Shown here: in pieces, positions 29,074 through 39,398 of the stretch | Numbering within the stretch: position 1 is the first letter of the stretch | Layout of the letters: each line of letters opens with the position of its first letter | DNA from: Pseudoalteromonas sp. T1lg75 | GTDB taxonomy: Bacteria > Pseudomonadota > Gammaproteobacteria > Enterobacterales > Alteromonadaceae | Reading direction: 5' to 3' | DNA length: 64,000 nt | Assembly: GCF_002964705.1 (NCBI RefSeq) | Contig: NZ_PQCD01000015.1 | Location: 248,001 to 312,000 of the forward strand | Notes under the pieces: generated by a model | Databases searched by the model: none | Told to the model about the DNA's origin: nothing | The model's input: only the letters and a program-made list of their open reading frames with translations | Made by a program: the position numbers and the translations under genes

Positions 29074-30204
29074 ATGGCCACGACTGAGAAAAAAATCAAT
29101 TTACTCGATTTTAATCGCCAAGGTATGCGCGACTATTTTGCATCCATTGGTGAAAAGCCGTTTCGTGCCGATCAGGTTATGAAGTGGATCTATCACTTTG
29201 GTGTCGATAACTTCGAAGAAATGAGCAACCTTAACAAGAAACTAAAGGCTCGCCTGCAAGCCGAATGTGAAATTCGTGCGCCGGAGATCTCGGTAAAGCA
29301 ACCTTCTAGCGACGGTACCATCAAGTATGCACTTATCCTTGATGGTGGTCAGGAAGTTGAAACCGTGTGGATCCCGGAAAAAGACCGCGCCACCTTGTGT
29401 GTGTCTTCTCAGGTAGGCTGTGCCCTTGAATGTACCTTCTGCTCGACGGCGCAGCAGGGCTTTAACCGTAACCTTAAGGTGTCGGAAATCATCGGTCAGG
29501 TGTGGCGTGTGGCCAAAGATATCGGCCTGCATGGCGATAGCACCCGCCGTCCTATTACCAACGTGGTAATGATGGGCATGGGTGAGCCATTGCTTAACCT
29601 TAAAAATGTCGTGCCTGCGATGGAACTGATGATGGACGATTGGGCCTTTGGCCTGTCGAAGCGTCGCGTTACTTTGAGTACCTCAGGCGTGGTGCCGGCC
29701 CTTGATTTGCTTAAAGAACAAATTGATGTGGCGTTGGCTATTTCATTGCATGCACCTAATAACCCCTTGCGTGATGTGCTGGTACCTATTAACAAGAAGT
29801 ACCCGATCGAAGAGTTCCTGGCTGCGTGTCGTCGTTATATTGATGGCTCAAAGGCGAATAAGGAAGTGACGGTAGAATACGTGATGCTGCAGGAAGTAAA
29901 CGATAGCACGGATCATGCCCATGAGTTGGTGCAAACCCTAAAAGGTACGCCCTCTAAGGTTAACCTGATCCCATTCAACCCTTTCCCGGGTAACGAATAT
30001 GGCCGTTCAAGTAACTCACGCATCGATCGTTTCTCCAAGGTACTGCAAGCCGCCGGCATCACCACCATTGTTCGACGTACGCGTGGCGATGATATTGATG
30101 CCGCCTGTGGCCAGCTGGTGGGGGACGTGGTCGATAGGACCAAGCGACTCGCCAAGCGCCAAGAGCGAGAAAAGAACGCAATCGCGGTAAATGTCTCTCA
30201 GTAA
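29074..30204 (+). CDS. rlmN: Dual-specificity rRNA/tRNA adenine-C2 methyltransferase RlmN
   Basis: Radical-SAM enzyme that methylates C2 of A2503 in 23S rRNA and A37 of some tRNAs. It is 376 residues. The radical-SAM cysteines are Cys116, Cys120 and Cys123 in [12 protein letters not shown]. The methyl-carrying C-terminal cysteine is in DAACGQL, and GMGEPLLN is the SAM-binding GGE-type motif. The ATG at 29074 is preceded by AGAGG. An earlier in-frame start at 29032 lies in the non-conserved leader. The order ndk-rlmN-pilW-rodZ-ispG-hisS is a common gammaproteobacterial arrangement. Confidence 0.97.
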   Translation: MATTEKKINLLDFNRQGMRDYFASIGEKPFRADQVMKWIYHFGVDNFEEMSNLNKKLKARLQAECEIRAPEISVKQPSSDGTIKYALILDGGQEVETVWIPEKDRATLCVSSQVGCALECTFCSTAQQGFNRNLKVSEIIGQVWRVAKDIGLHGDSTRRPITNVVMMGMGEPLLNLKNVVPAMELMMDDWAFGLSKRRVTLSTSGVVPALDLLKEQIDVALAISLHAPNNPLRDVLVPINKKYPIEEFLAACRRYIDGSKANKEVTVEYVMLQEVNDSTDHAHELVQTLKGTPSKVNLIPFNPFPGNEYGRSSNSRIDRFSKVLQAAGITTIVRRTRGDDIDAACGQLVGDVVDRTKRLAKRQEREKNAIAVNVSQ

Positions 30205-30213
30205 CATAAAAAT

Positions 30214-30254
30214 AAGCCCTTTTTTCAAATAATTGATGAAACAAAAGGGCTTTT
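30214..30254 (+). terminator. Terminator after rlmN
   Basis: AAGCCCTTTT pairs with AAAAGGGCTT across a 17-base loop and is followed by TTC. It is probably moderate in strength. Confidence 0.7.
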
Positions 30255-30296
30255 CAGTAATGATAGGTGTAATAACGGAATAAACGAGGCTAAGCC

Positions 30297-32408
30297 ATGC
30301 GCAAGCTGTTAGTGACCAGTATAAGCTTACTCGCCCTTGGTGGGTGTGTAACCGAAAGCACGTATGTGGGCAGTGACAAGCCCGTTGTTGAAAAGAAAAT
30401 CAATAACGTAGAAGCCGCCCGCACCCGAATCTCCCTTGCCTTAAATTACCTTTCTCAAGGCGAGAGCACGCAAGCAAAATATAACCTAGAACGCGCTGCT
30501 AAATTCGCCCCGGAACTACCTGAGGTGCATTATTCAATTGCGTATTACTACCAGCAGGTTGGTGAGAAGCAACGGGCCAAAGACGCTTATGAAAAGGCGC
30601 TCAGTCTAGAGCCGAACGATCCTAACACCCTAAACAACTACGGGGTGTTTTTATGTGATATCGGTGAGTATGATCTAGCGGTCGATAAGTTTATGGCTGC
30701 CATTGAGATTCCCAGTTATCTGCGCGTTGCCCAAAGTTATGAAAACCTGGCGCTGTGTGCCTTGGAGTTTGATAAGTTCGATGCCGCAGAGACCTTCTTA
30801 GAAGACTCCCTGCAACACAGTTCATTACGCCCATCAAGCCTAATCAACCTGGCTGCTGTAAAGTATGCTAAAAGTGACTTTTATAATGCTCAGCAGGTGT
30901 TAAATCGTTATGAGCGCACTGGCCGGGTATCTTCCCGCTCCTTGCTGCTGGGTTATTTGATCCAGGAACGCATGGGCCATATTGAAGATGCCCGCAAGTT
31001 GGCAGAGACCATTACCGTCACTTACCCCTCGTCGTTAGAAGCGCGTATTATTCGCGAGCAACGCTATAGTGCCAGTGAATTTGAACAATTACGTGAAAAG
31101 TATCGCCGCATTAAGCTCAATGAGTTGCAAGAGAGTATGGACGGCAATGTTATTGTTGCCAAACCTAAGATTAAGGTAGTGAAGAAAAAGGCGAGCACTA
31201 AGTCAGACGCCAGTGCCGTCGTCTTGGCTACGGCCGCGCCGGCGACTGAATTTGTCGAAACCTCGGTTGTTAAGGCAGCTGCTAAGGCTGCCGATGCGGT
31301 AGAGGTTACTACAGAAGGCAAGCCTGATTCTGAACCGCAAGCCCAGCCAGAACAAAAGCAAGATTCGGCTGAGCCTTCAGTCGAGCTATCAGCTGAGCTA
31401 TCAGCCGAGCCAAGCGGTGCAGACAAACCAGCAGAACAACCAGATGCGAGCGTCGAGGTGGCGACAGAGCCGACTGCTGACCCTGTAAATGAGGCAACGA
31501 CCGAGCTTGTCGGCGAGCCTGCGAAGGAGTCATCAGTTGCGTCTCCAGAAGAGTTTTCAGCACAGCCAGTGGCACAGCCCTTGGCACAGCCAGCATTAGA
31601 AAATCAGCTTGTAGAGCAAGTCGATAACGTTGAAACTAAGGCCGAAAAAATAGCCGAAGCGGCCAATGAGGCAGTAACGGAACAGTCAGTTACGCCTGCA
31701 ACGTCAGCTGCTGACGAGCCAAAGGATACGCCTGAAGAAAAAGCAAAGGCAGAGTCTACCGAGAGCGCGAATGTGAGCGAAGGTGAGGGTGTTAGCACGG
31801 TAGCTGAGCAAAAGAATGAATTGCAATCAGAGTTGGCCCGTGAATTTGCATCAATGCAGTTGGCCACGGATGTTGCAACAGAAGACCAGCCGGTTGTCGA
31901 GGACATTGCCGAGGACGTTGCCGAGGACGTTGCCGAGGACGCTTCTGAGCAGCTTGCTGCTAATGCAGAGCAGTTAGAAGAGACTACCAACCCCAATGAG
32001 TTGGATGAAGATCTGAGCCGCACAGCCGAGGTGGTGGCGTCAAACACCAAGGTGATTGAGCAAATGGCCATTGCCGAGACCGCAGGTAAAAAAGAAATCC
32101 CTTATCACGTGATGCAAAAGGGTGAAAACCTGTTTAATGTTTCGACACGCTACAATATTCGCCTAAGCACATTGCGTAAGTGGAACAACCTCGCAAGTGC
32201 CGACCACGTGCAAATTGGCCGTAAGATTTACTTACAGCGCCCGTACAATTATCATACCGTTGCTGAGGGCGATACCTTGTTTGAAATTTCCAAGAAATAC
32301 AATGTCCTTATGCAAAAACTTATGGAGTGGAACCAGATTGAGGAAGACAGCAAGCTGGTTCCTGGCGATAAAATTTATATAGCAGATCCTAAGAACTATC
32401 GATTATGA
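30297..32408 (+). CDS. PilW/PilF-type TPR lipoprotein with C-terminal LysM domains
   Basis: A 703-residue lipoprotein in the position of the type IV pilus pilotin gene pilF/pilW. The signal ends with lipobox LGGC (Cys17). TPR repeats fill about 40-250 and include the PilF-typical LEPNDPNTLNNYGVFLCD. These are followed by an acidic, Ala/Glu/Pro/Val-rich linker (about 285-600) and two LysM domains (601-650 and 652-698) ending the protein. Usual PilW is about 250 residues, so the linker and LysM pair are additions. The likely role is an outer-membrane pilotin for the PilQ secretin that also grips peptidoglycan. The stop overlaps the rodZ start by four bases. Confidence 0.82.
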   Translation: MRKLLVTSISLLALGGCVTESTYVGSDKPVVEKKINNVEAARTRISLALNYLSQGESTQAKYNLERAAKFAPELPEVHYSIAYYYQQVGEKQRAKDAYEKALSLEPNDPNTLNNYGVFLCDIGEYDLAVDKFMAAIEIPSYLRVAQSYENLALCALEFDKFDAAETFLEDSLQHSSLRPSSLINLAAVKYAKSDFYNAQQVLNRYERTGRVSSRSLLLGYLIQERMGHIEDARKLAETITVTYPSSLEARIIREQRYSASEFEQLREKYRRIKLNELQESMDGNVIVAKPKIKVVKKKASTKSDASAVVLATAAPATEFVETSVVKAAAKAADAVEVTTEGKPDSEPQAQPEQKQDSAEPSVELSAELSAEPSGADKPAEQPDASVEVATEPTADPVNEATTELVGEPAKESSVASPEEFSAQPVAQPLAQPALENQLVEQVDNVETKAEKIAEAANEAVTEQSVTPATSAADEPKDTPEEKAKAESTESANVSEGEGVSTVAEQKNELQSELAREFASMQLATDVATEDQPVVEDIAEDVAEDVAEDASEQLAANAEQLEETTNPNELDEDLSRTAEVVASNTKVIEQMAIAETAGKKEIPYHVMQKGENLFNVSTRYNIRLSTLRKWNNLASADHVQIGRKIYLQRPYNYHTVAEGDTLFEISKKYNVLMQKLMEWNQIEEDSKLVPGDKIYIADPKNYRL

Positions 32409-33367
32409 GTGACACTGGTGAAGTAGCACAGCAGGCTGAAGAGGAATCAGCGTCTATTGCCATAGGCAAGAAGTTAGCCGGTGCTAGGGAACAACAGGAG
32501 TTAAGTCAGCAAGAGTTGGCTCGCAAGCTTAACCTGACGGTGCGTAAGCTTGATGACTTGGAGCATGGGCGTTTTGAACAGCTGGGAGCCGTTATCTTCG
32601 TGCGTGGCTATATCAAGGCTTACTGTAAAATAGTGGCTTTGGACCCGGCTCCCTTGTTATCCGCTTTTGAGCCTGAACCTCAGGCACAAGAGCAAGCCAG
32701 CATGCAGAGCTTTTCGCGACGCACTGAAAAAGAAGCCCATGATAATCGCCTGATGCTTTTTAGTTATGCCATCCTCGCTATTATTCTAGGCTCATCCCTG
32801 TTCTGGTGGTGGCAAGACAGCGACGAACCGGTTGTGGAAACCACACCGCTGGCTGCGGATATAGTGGCGGCGCCAGCACAAGAAACAGAGCAACCTAGTC
32901 TTGTTGAAGATAACTCCGAAGCTGTGTCAGAGAAGGAGTCTGAGCAATCTCAACAGGAAAACCCGCAACAAAGCGCCTCCGAGCCGTCAGAGACTGCCGA
33001 TACACCCAGGCCAAACCAGGACGTGGTGCCAGTCGATAATGACGACACTGCCCAATCAACCTCCCCAGCTGAGGAGCCCCTGGCTAAAGCGCCGCTGGCT
33101 GAAGCACCCCTGGCCGCCGGTGAGCAAAGAGTGGTGATGCGTTTTAGCGGCGAATGCTGGGTCGAAGTGCATGATGCCAAGGGTCAGCGTTTGGCCTATG
33201 ACATTAAACAAGCGGGGCAAGAGTTAGAGTTAGTGGGTTTGGCCCCCTTTGCGGTAACCCTGGGAAAGCATGATGTGGTAAGCATTAGTGTTAATGGGCA
33301 AGCCGTGGATATTTCGCAATTTCCAAAAAACCGTTTAGCTAAATTTTCATTACCGTTAACAGAGTAA
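32405..33367 (+). CDS. rodZ: Cytoskeleton protein RodZ
   Basis: Bitopic inner-membrane protein that links MreB filaments to the elongation machinery and sets rod shape. The N-terminal HTH (about 20-75) contains [22 protein letters not shown] single transmembrane segment lies at 115-136, then a disordered Glu/Gln/Pro-rich periplasmic stretch, and a C-terminal DUF4115 domain (about 235-318). The start overlaps the preceding stop as ATGA, indicating translational coupling to the PilW-like gene. It has 320 residues. Confidence 0.93.
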   Translation: MSDTGEVAQQAEEESASIAIGKKLAGAREQQELSQQELARKLNLTVRKLDDLEHGRFEQLGAVIFVRGYIKAYCKIVALDPAPLLSAFEPEPQAQEQASMQSFSRRTEKEAHDNRLMLFSYAILAIILGSSLFWWWQDSDEPVVETTPLAADIVAAPAQETEQPSLVEDNSEAVSEKESEQSQQENPQQSASEPSETADTPRPNQDVVPVDNDDTAQSTSPAEEPLAKAPLAEAPLAAGEQRVVMRFSGECWVEVHDAKGQRLAYDIKQAGQELELVGLAPFAVTLGKHDVVSISVNGQAVDISQFPKNRLAKFSLPLTE

Positions 33368-33372
33368 GTAGT

Positions 33373-34491
33373 ATGTTTTCAGAGTCACCAATCAAGCGCC
33401 GCAAGTCTACGCGTATTTATGTTGGCGATGTGCCGATTGGCGATGGTGCCCCCATTGCCGTGCAATCCATGACCAATACCGACACCATGGATGTAGATGC
33501 CACGGTGAAGCAAATTCAGGATATCGCCCAGGCCGGTGCCGATATCGTGCGCGTTTCGGTGCCAACCATGGCGGCCGCTGAAGCATTTAAAAGCATCAAA
33601 GAACAGGTCGACATTCCCCTGGTCACAGATATCCATTTTGACTATCGCATCGCCTTAAAAGTCGCGGAATATGGCGCCGATTGCTTGCGCATTAACCCGG
33701 GCAACATAGGCAGTGAAGACAGAATTCGTGCCGTAGTCGATGCCGCAGGCGCCCGTAATATTCCTATTCGCATCGGTGTTAATGGCGGCTCATTAGAGCG
33801 TGACCTGCAGGAAAAGTATGGCGAACCGACTCCCGAGGCCTTACTGGAGTCAGCCATGCGTCATGTGGAAATTCTCCAGCGTCTTAACTTTGACCAGTTT
33901 AAGGTGTCGGTTAAGGCCTCCGATGTATTCCTTGCGGTGGGCGCTTATCGTCTGCTGGCTAAAGAAATCGATCAACCTCTGCACCTGGGCATCACCGAGG
34001 CCGGCGGTTTCCGCTCCGGTTCGGTTAAATCCGCGGTGGGCTTGGGTATGTTGCTGGCCGAGGGCATTGGCGATACGCTGCGCGTGTCGCTTGCCGCCGA
34101 TCCGGTGCAAGAGATCAAGGTGGGTTTCGATATCCTAAAATCCCTGCGTATTCGTTCGCGCGGAATTAACTTTATCGCCTGTCCGAGCTGCTCACGCCAG
34201 GAGTTTGATGTGGTCAGCACCATGAATGAGCTGGAAGAGCGTTTAGAAGACGTGATCACGCCGATGACGGTGTCGGTGATCGGTTGTGTCGTGAATGGCC
34301 CGGGTGAAGCCCTGGTCAGTGATATCGGTTTGGCCGGTGCTAACCGTCGCTCAGGCTTGTATATCAATGGTGAGCGTCAAAAGACCCGTGTTGATAATGA
34401 TAAAATTGTTGACCAGCTGGAGCAGCATGTACGCGACTACCTTGCCAAGCAAGAGCAACAGCAGCCAATCGACATCAAATTAGTTGATTAA
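33373..34491 (+). CDS. ispG: 4-hydroxy-3-methylbut-2-en-1-yl diphosphate synthase (flavodoxin)
   Basis: Fe-S enzyme of the MEP isoprenoid pathway converting MEcPP to HMBPP. It is 372 residues, the E. coli length. The [4Fe-4S] ligands are visible in [11 protein letters not shown] and [12 protein letters not shown]. The N-terminal barrel begins with the conserved [20 protein letters not shown]. It lies five bases after rodZ in the same operon. The iron-sulfur dependence links it to the isc operon in this window. Confidence 0.97.
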   Translation: MFSESPIKRRKSTRIYVGDVPIGDGAPIAVQSMTNTDTMDVDATVKQIQDIAQAGADIVRVSVPTMAAAEAFKSIKEQVDIPLVTDIHFDYRIALKVAEYGADCLRINPGNIGSEDRIRAVVDAAGARNIPIRIGVNGGSLERDLQEKYGEPTPEALLESAMRHVEILQRLNFDQFKVSVKASDVFLAVGAYRLLAKEIDQPLHLGITEAGGFRSGSVKSAVGLGMLLAEGIGDTLRVSLAADPVQEIKVGFDILKSLRIRSRGINFIACPSCSRQEFDVVSTMNELEERLEDVITPMTVSVIGCVVNGPGEALVSDIGLAGANRRSGLYINGERQKTRVDNDKIVDQLEQHVRDYLAKQEQQQPIDIKLVD

Positions 34492-34506
34492 GGCCGGCGC
34501 CGGTAC

Positions 34507-34535
34507 TTGGTGGTAGCGGCGCAAAAGGCTATAAT
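34507..34535 (+). promoter_or_regulatory. Probable sigma-70 promoter of hisS
   Basis: TTGGTG and TATAAT with a 17-base spacer lie about 65 bases before the hisS GTG, inside the ispG-hisS gap. The good -10 and ideal spacing support a separate promoter for hisS-yfgM-bamB. Confidence 0.6.
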
Positions 34536-34600
34536 AGCGCGCTTTATCGACGCTTTTTCACGGGCTCAGAGCAGCCTATAACAGAATTTTGGGATTATCA

Positions 34601-35875
34601 GTGGCAAAACAAATTCAAGCAGTTCGCGGCATGAACGACATCCTTCCGGGCGACACGCAAGTTTGGCAAAAAGTGGAAGACACTTTGCGTCAATGTGTGG
34701 CTTCATTTGGTTATCAAGAAATCCGTTTCCCCATTGTTGAGTCGACCGACCTGTTTAAGCGCTCTATTGGTGAAGTCACCGATATCGTTGAAAAAGAAAT
34801 GTATACCTTTGAGGATCGCAACGGCGACAGCCTGACTTTGCGCCCAGAGGGGACGGCCGTGTGTGTGCGTGCCGGCAATGAAAACGGCCTGCTGTATAAC
34901 CAGGAGCAGCGCTTGTGGTATATGGGTCCTATGTTCCGCCATGAGCGTCCGCAAAAGGGTCGTTATCGTCAGTTCCACCAGTTTGGTCTGGAAGTGTTCG
35001 GTATTGCCAGTGCCGATATCGATGCCGAAGTGATCATGCTGACGGCGCAGCTATGGCAGCAGTTTGGTATTAGCGAACATGTGCATCTTGAGCTGAACTC
35101 TTTGGGTTCAAATGAAGCGCGTGCCGCCTACCGTGATGCCCTGGTCGCCTACCTTGAGCAGCATGAAGACAAGTTGGACGAAGACTCCAAGCGTCGTATG
35201 CACTCAAACCCGCTACGCGTGTTGGACAGCAAAAACCCGGACGTACAAGCCATATTGGTTGATGCGCCTAAGCTATCCGAGCACCTGGATGAAGAATCAC
35301 GTGCCCACTTTACTAATTTATGTGAACGTTTAGACGCCGCAGGTATCGAATACCAGGTTAACGAAAAGTTGGTTCGTGGCCTGGATTATTACAACCGTAC
35401 CGTGTTTGAATGGGTCACCGAGAGCCTGGGCGCTCAGGGAACCGTATGTGCCGGTGGTCGTTATGACGGCCTGGTCGAGCAGTTAGGCGGTAAGGCCACC
35501 CCTGCGGTTGGTTTTGCCATGGGGATGGAGCGCTTGGTATTGCTCTTACAAGCCCTTGAATGTGTTGGCGACATACGCCGCAATGCCGATGTCTATGTGG
35601 CGGCCATGGGTGAGCAGGCCAGCATTCAGGCTCCTGTGATCGCCTCTAAACTGCGTGCCGACGTACCAGGCCTGCGTGTCTTGGTGCATGCCGGTGGCGG
35701 CAACTTTAAGAAACAATTAAAACGTGCTGATAAAAGCGGTGCCGAAGTGGCATTGATTTTAGGCGAAGATGAACTCAACCAGGGCGTGGTAACGGTAAAA
35801 TACCTACGCGAAGAAAAACCACAGTTAACACTGACCTTGGATGAAATTACCCAGCTGTTGGCTGACATGATTTAG
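34601..35875 (+). CDS. hisS: Histidyl-tRNA synthetase
   Basis: Class II aminoacyl-tRNA synthetase charging tRNA-His. From the GTG at 34601 the protein is 424 residues, the same as E. coli. It starts [17 protein letters not shown] and shows class II motif 2 ([19 protein letters not shown]) and the HisRS-specific [14 protein letters not shown] and AGGRYDGL motifs. The C-terminal anticodon domain begins near residue 330. A GGGA site lies seven bases before the GTG. A TTG at 34589 would add four residues and is not favoured. Confidence 0.97.
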   Translation: MAKQIQAVRGMNDILPGDTQVWQKVEDTLRQCVASFGYQEIRFPIVESTDLFKRSIGEVTDIVEKEMYTFEDRNGDSLTLRPEGTAVCVRAGNENGLLYNQEQRLWYMGPMFRHERPQKGRYRQFHQFGLEVFGIASADIDAEVIMLTAQLWQQFGISEHVHLELNSLGSNEARAAYRDALVAYLEQHEDKLDEDSKRRMHSNPLRVLDSKNPDVQAILVDAPKLSEHLDEESRAHFTNLCERLDAAGIEYQVNEKLVRGLDYYNRTVFEWVTESLGAQGTVCAGGRYDGLVEQLGGKATPAVGFAMGMERLVLLLQALECVGDIRRNADVYVAAMGEQASIQAPVIASKLRADVPGLRVLVHAGGGNFKKQLKRADKSGAEVALILGEDELNQGVVTVKYLREEKPQLTLTLDEITQLLADMI

Positions 35876-35896
35876 ACCCGAGTCTAAGAGGTAATG

Positions 35897-36532
35897 ATGG
35901 AAATTTATTCAACAGAAGAACAACAAGCAGAAGCGATTAAAGGCTTTTTTAAAGAACACGGCGTCTCAATCGCCCTTGGTATTGTTATTGGCCTCGGTGG
36001 CTTGTATGGCTGGAAAGCCTACAACCAGCACCAGATCAGCAGTGCAGAAGAAGCGTCGGATGCATTTAACCTGGTTGCCCAAAGCACCGAGGTTGAAAAC
36101 GCCGATGTGATCGCGCAAAGCGAAGCCCTGATGAAGGACTATGAAGACTCAAGCTACGCCGTATTGGCCGCCTTTGTTGCCGCCAAAGAAGCGGTAGATG
36201 CCGAAAAGCTGGATGTGGCCGCCGAGAAGCTAATTTGGGCACAGCAACATGCACTGACGAAAGAGCTTAAAGCCATTGCCACCACGCGTTTAGCGCGCGT
36301 GCAATTGGCGCAGCAAAATTATGATGCAGCGCTAGCGACTTTAGGCACTGAATTACCGGCAAGCTATGAAGCCGCCGTTGCCGAATTAAAAGGTGATATT
36401 TACCTGGCTCAAGGCGACAAAGAGCAGGCTCGCATCGCTTATCAAAGCGCGGCGGACAAAGGTGGCTTAGAAAGCAACCCGCTATTGCAAGTTAAATTGG
36501 ACGATTTGGCAGCACAAACGCCAGCTGCGTAG
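35897..36532 (+). CDS. yfgM: YfgM, ancillary SecYEG translocon subunit
   Basis: Inner-membrane protein with an N-terminal transmembrane helix (about 19-39) and a periplasmic TPR-like domain. In E. coli it associates with PpiD at SecYEG and helps pass on exported proteins. It is 211 residues from the second of two adjacent ATG codons (35894 and 35897), whose spacing to AAGAGG and the conserved MEIY start favour 35897. It lies between hisS and bamB as in E. coli. Confidence 0.93.
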   Translation: MEIYSTEEQQAEAIKGFFKEHGVSIALGIVIGLGGLYGWKAYNQHQISSAEEASDAFNLVAQSTEVENADVIAQSEALMKDYEDSSYAVLAAFVAAKEAVDAEKLDVAAEKLIWAQQHALTKELKAIATTRLARVQLAQQNYDAALATLGTELPASYEAAVAELKGDIYLAQGDKEQARIAYQSAADKGGLESNPLLQVKLDDLAAQTPAA

Positions 36533-36544
36533 GGAGCGGGTACG

Positions 36545-37717
36545 ATGAAAAAGGTTACTCTAGCAGGGATTGCCTTATGTATGGCGACCTTGGTGGGTTG
36601 TTCGTCTAACGACGAAGACGAGCTGGTATTACCGGAAATTAATAACCAGTTCGAAACCCAGGTATTGTGGCAAGAAACGGTAGGCGATGGCGTTGAACAT
36701 TATTTTTCGCGCTTACAGCCGGCGTTTTATAAAGACCGTGTGTTTGTGGCCTCGCGCAATGGTGAGGTTGAGGCCTTATCCCTAGCCGATGGTGATACCC
36801 TGTGGCAGACCGATGTTCGTGATGACACCGGCTTTTGGCCGTGGAGCGGCGAAGAAAGTGCCAAGCTTTCCGGCGGCATTCTGCAGGCCTACGGCAAAAT
36901 CTTTATCGGTTCCGAGCATGGCCAGGTGGTGGCGCTGGATCGTGAAACTGGTGAGCTGGTGTGGCGCAAGAGCGTCCCGGGTGAAGCCCTATCTCGACCT
37001 GCTGCTGGCGATGGCCTAATTTACGTCAATCTGGGTTCGGGTCAATTACTGGCACTGCACCCGGACACGGGTGAAGAGCGCTGGCGCTATGAGCAAGAAG
37101 TGCCGCCGCTAACGCTGCGTGGTTTAAGCTCGCCGACGGTTGCCAACGGTGGTGTGTTAGTCGGTGAAGAAACCGGTAAGCTGACCGTGTTGATTGCCGA
37201 CAGTGGTTTCTCTGCCTGGCAGGCGGAAGTAGCGCAGCCAAAAGGCGCCTCAGAGTTTGAGCGTCTGGTCGATGTGGATACCGAGCCTAAGGTGAGTGGT
37301 GCCATGGTTTATACCCTGGCCTACAATGGTAACCTGGCGGCGGTGGATATCCGTTCCGGCAACGTCGTGTGGAAGCGTGAATATAGCAGCTATCGTGAAT
37401 TTAGCATTGTTGGCGACACCATTTATGTGGTCGACAGCGACGGCGTTATCTATGCTTTGGATAAGAGTTCGGGTATCGAACGCTGGTCACAAGCGGCTTT
37501 ACGCGGTTGGTATATTACCGGCCCGGCGGTATTGGGCAGCTACCTGGCGGTGGGTGACCAAGAAGGTAACCTGCATTGGATTGACCGCAATAGCGGTGAG
37601 TTGGTAGCGCGTCATGAGTTTGATGGCTCGGGCTTTTATGTTGAGCCTATCGTAGCCGATGATCGTCTGATTGTTATCACCCGCGACGGTGAAGTCAGCG
37701 CCATTAAAGCGCAGTAA
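36545..37717 (+). CDS. bamB: Outer-membrane protein assembly factor BamB
   Basis: Lipoprotein of the BAM complex, which folds beta-barrel proteins into the outer membrane. It has lipobox LVGC at Cys19 and 390 residues. PQQ-type beta-propeller repeats are visible as recurring units like VVALDRETGELVWR, LLALHPDTGEERWR and IYALDKSSGIERW. It lies 12 bases after yfgM and upstream of der, as in E. coli. Confidence 0.97.
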   Translation: MKKVTLAGIALCMATLVGCSSNDEDELVLPEINNQFETQVLWQETVGDGVEHYFSRLQPAFYKDRVFVASRNGEVEALSLADGDTLWQTDVRDDTGFWPWSGEESAKLSGGILQAYGKIFIGSEHGQVVALDRETGELVWRKSVPGEALSRPAAGDGLIYVNLGSGQLLALHPDTGEERWRYEQEVPPLTLRGLSSPTVANGGVLVGEETGKLTVLIADSGFSAWQAEVAQPKGASEFERLVDVDTEPKVSGAMVYTLAYNGNLAAVDIRSGNVVWKREYSSYREFSIVGDTIYVVDSDGVIYALDKSSGIERWSQAALRGWYITGPAVLGSYLAVGDQEGNLHWIDRNSGELVARHEFDGSGFYVEPIVADDRLIVITRDGEVSAIKAQ

Positions 37718-37746
37718 TTAGTTAATTAGGCTATGCCCTAAGATAG

Positions 37747-37785
37747 GCTTCGCCTTAAGCCATTTGGCTGCGGCGGAGCTTTTTT
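37747..37785 (+). terminator. Terminator-like hairpin between bamB and der
   Basis: GCTTCGCC ... GGCGGAGC followed by TTTTTT. It lies 21 bases before the der start and may reduce read-through from the hisS operon. Confidence 0.7.
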
Positions 37786-37805
37786 GTTATTTGAAGAGGT
37801 ACATT

Positions 37806-39284
37806 ATGCTTCCTGTGATCGCCTTAGTTGGGCGACCTAATGTCGGTAAATCGACATTGTTTAACCGCTTAACTCGCACCCGCGACGCACTTGTTGCGGA
37901 CTTCCCTGGCCTGACTCGAGATCGTAAATATGGCCAGGCGAGTTATGATGGTTTTGACTTTATCGTTGTTGATACCGGCGGTATCGATGGCTCCGAAGAG
38001 GGTATCGAAACCGAAATGGCCGAGCAGTCTCTGCTGGCGATCGAAGAAGCGGATGTGGTGCTGTTCCTTGTTGATGCCCGTGCCGGTATGACGGTGGCCG
38101 ATCAGGCCATTGCCCAGCACTTGCGTAAGCAAGAGAAAAAGGTGTTCCTGGTTGCCAATAAGACCGATGGCATCGACGCCGATTCCAACTGTGCCGAGTT
38201 TTATCAACTGGCCATGGGTGAGGTGTATCAGATCGCTGCCGCTCATGGTCGTGGCATTACCGGCCTGCTAAGCAGCGCCTTACAGCCGGTGATCGAGCAA
38301 ATTGCCAAAGAGCGCCAACAACTCATCGAAGAAGACCCGTTTGCCGCCTATGATGACGAGCATGGTCCTCAGGGAGAGGGGGATGAAGAAGGTGAGCATG
38401 AAGACCTTGCCGATAAGGCCATTAAGCTGGCCATTATCGGTCGCCCTAACGTGGGTAAGTCGACGCTGACCAACCGTATTCTCGGTGAAGAGCGGGTGAT
38501 AGTGTACGATATGCCGGGCACCACGCGAGACTCGATTTATATCCCCATGACCCGCAACGACCGCGAGTATGTGTTGATCGACACCGCCGGTGTTCGTAAG
38601 CGTAAAAAGGTTAGCGATGTGGTCGAGAAGTTCTCGGTGATCAAGACCTTGAAGGCCATCGAAGATGCCAACGTGGTACTTTTGGTGATCGATGCCCGTA
38701 CCGGTATTTCGGATCAGGACCTGAGTCTGCTGGGCTTTGCCCTGAATGCCGGCCGCTCTCTGGTATTGGCGGTCAACAAGTGGGATGGCCTGGACAGTGA
38801 TGTAAAGGACCGCATTAAGTCGGAGCTTGACCGTCGTTTAGGTTTTGTCGATTTTGCCCGTATCCACTTTATCTCTGCCTTGCATGGCACTGGGGTAGGC
38901 CATCTGTTTGAGTCGGTGGAAGAAGCCTATGACTCGGCCACCAAGCGTATCAGTACCGCCATGTTGCGTCGTATCATGGATATGGCCCAGGCCGATCACC
39001 AGCCGCCGCTGGTGCGTGGTCGTCGGGTGAAGCTGAAATATGCTCACGCCGGTGGTTACAACCCGCCACGCATAGTGATCCACGGTAATCAGGTGCATGA
39101 GCTGCCAGACAGCTATAAGCGTTACCTGATGAACTACTACCGCAAGGCCCTGGATATCATGGGCACGCCGATTAAAATCGAGTTCCGTGAAGGGGATAAC
39201 CCTTATGCCGGTCGCAGCAACAAGATGACCCTGTCTCAGCGTCGTCGTATTAGAAAGATTGGCCAGGAGAGTAAGGGCAAGTAA
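37806..39284 (+). CDS. der: Ribosome biogenesis GTPase Der (EngA)
   Basis: GTPase with two tandem G domains, needed for late assembly of the 50S subunit. It is 492 residues from ATG 37806. The two P-loops are both GRPNVGKST (residues 8-16 and about 214-222). DTGG and DTAG switch II motifs, NKTD and NKWD specificity motifs, and a C-terminal KH-like domain that binds rRNA are also present. The two G domains are joined by an acidic linker. The start follows GAAGAGG. A reading from 37764 begins inside the upstream hairpin and is rejected. Confidence 0.98.
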   Translation: MLPVIALVGRPNVGKSTLFNRLTRTRDALVADFPGLTRDRKYGQASYDGFDFIVVDTGGIDGSEEGIETEMAEQSLLAIEEADVVLFLVDARAGMTVADQAIAQHLRKQEKKVFLVANKTDGIDADSNCAEFYQLAMGEVYQIAAAHGRGITGLLSSALQPVIEQIAKERQQLIEEDPFAAYDDEHGPQGEGDEEGEHEDLADKAIKLAIIGRPNVGKSTLTNRILGEERVIVYDMPGTTRDSIYIPMTRNDREYVLIDTAGVRKRKKVSDVVEKFSVIKTLKAIEDANVVLLVIDARTGISDQDLSLLGFALNAGRSLVLAVNKWDGLDSDVKDRIKSELDRRLGFVDFARIHFISALHGTGVGHLFESVEEAYDSATKRISTAMLRRIMDMAQADHQPPLVRGRRVKLKYAHAGGYNPPRIVIHGNQVHELPDSYKRYLMNYYRKALDIMGTPIKIEFREGDNPYAGRSNKMTLSQRRRIRKIGQESKGK

Positions 39285-39299
39285 CCCAAGCTTAAAGAT

Positions 39300-39328
39300 A
39301 AAAAAGGCGCTAATGAGCGCCTTTTTTG
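39300..39328 (+). terminator. Terminator after der
   Basis: AAAAAGGCGCT-AAT-GAGCGCCTTTTTT, a strong hairpin with flanking A and T runs. Confidence 0.92.
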
Positions 39329-39354
39329 TTTGCGAAGTATTGGTAACGAGCAAA

Positions 39355-39380
39355 AAAAATAGCGCCCTTTGGCGCTATTT
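39355..39380 (-). terminator. Terminator of the M49-like peptidase gene
   Basis: Read on the minus strand, AAATAGCGCC-AAAG-GGCGCTATTTTT forms a hairpin with T tail 19 bases after the stop of the minus-strand gene. Confidence 0.85.
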
Positions 39381-39398
39381 CTGAAGCTAAACTCTGGC

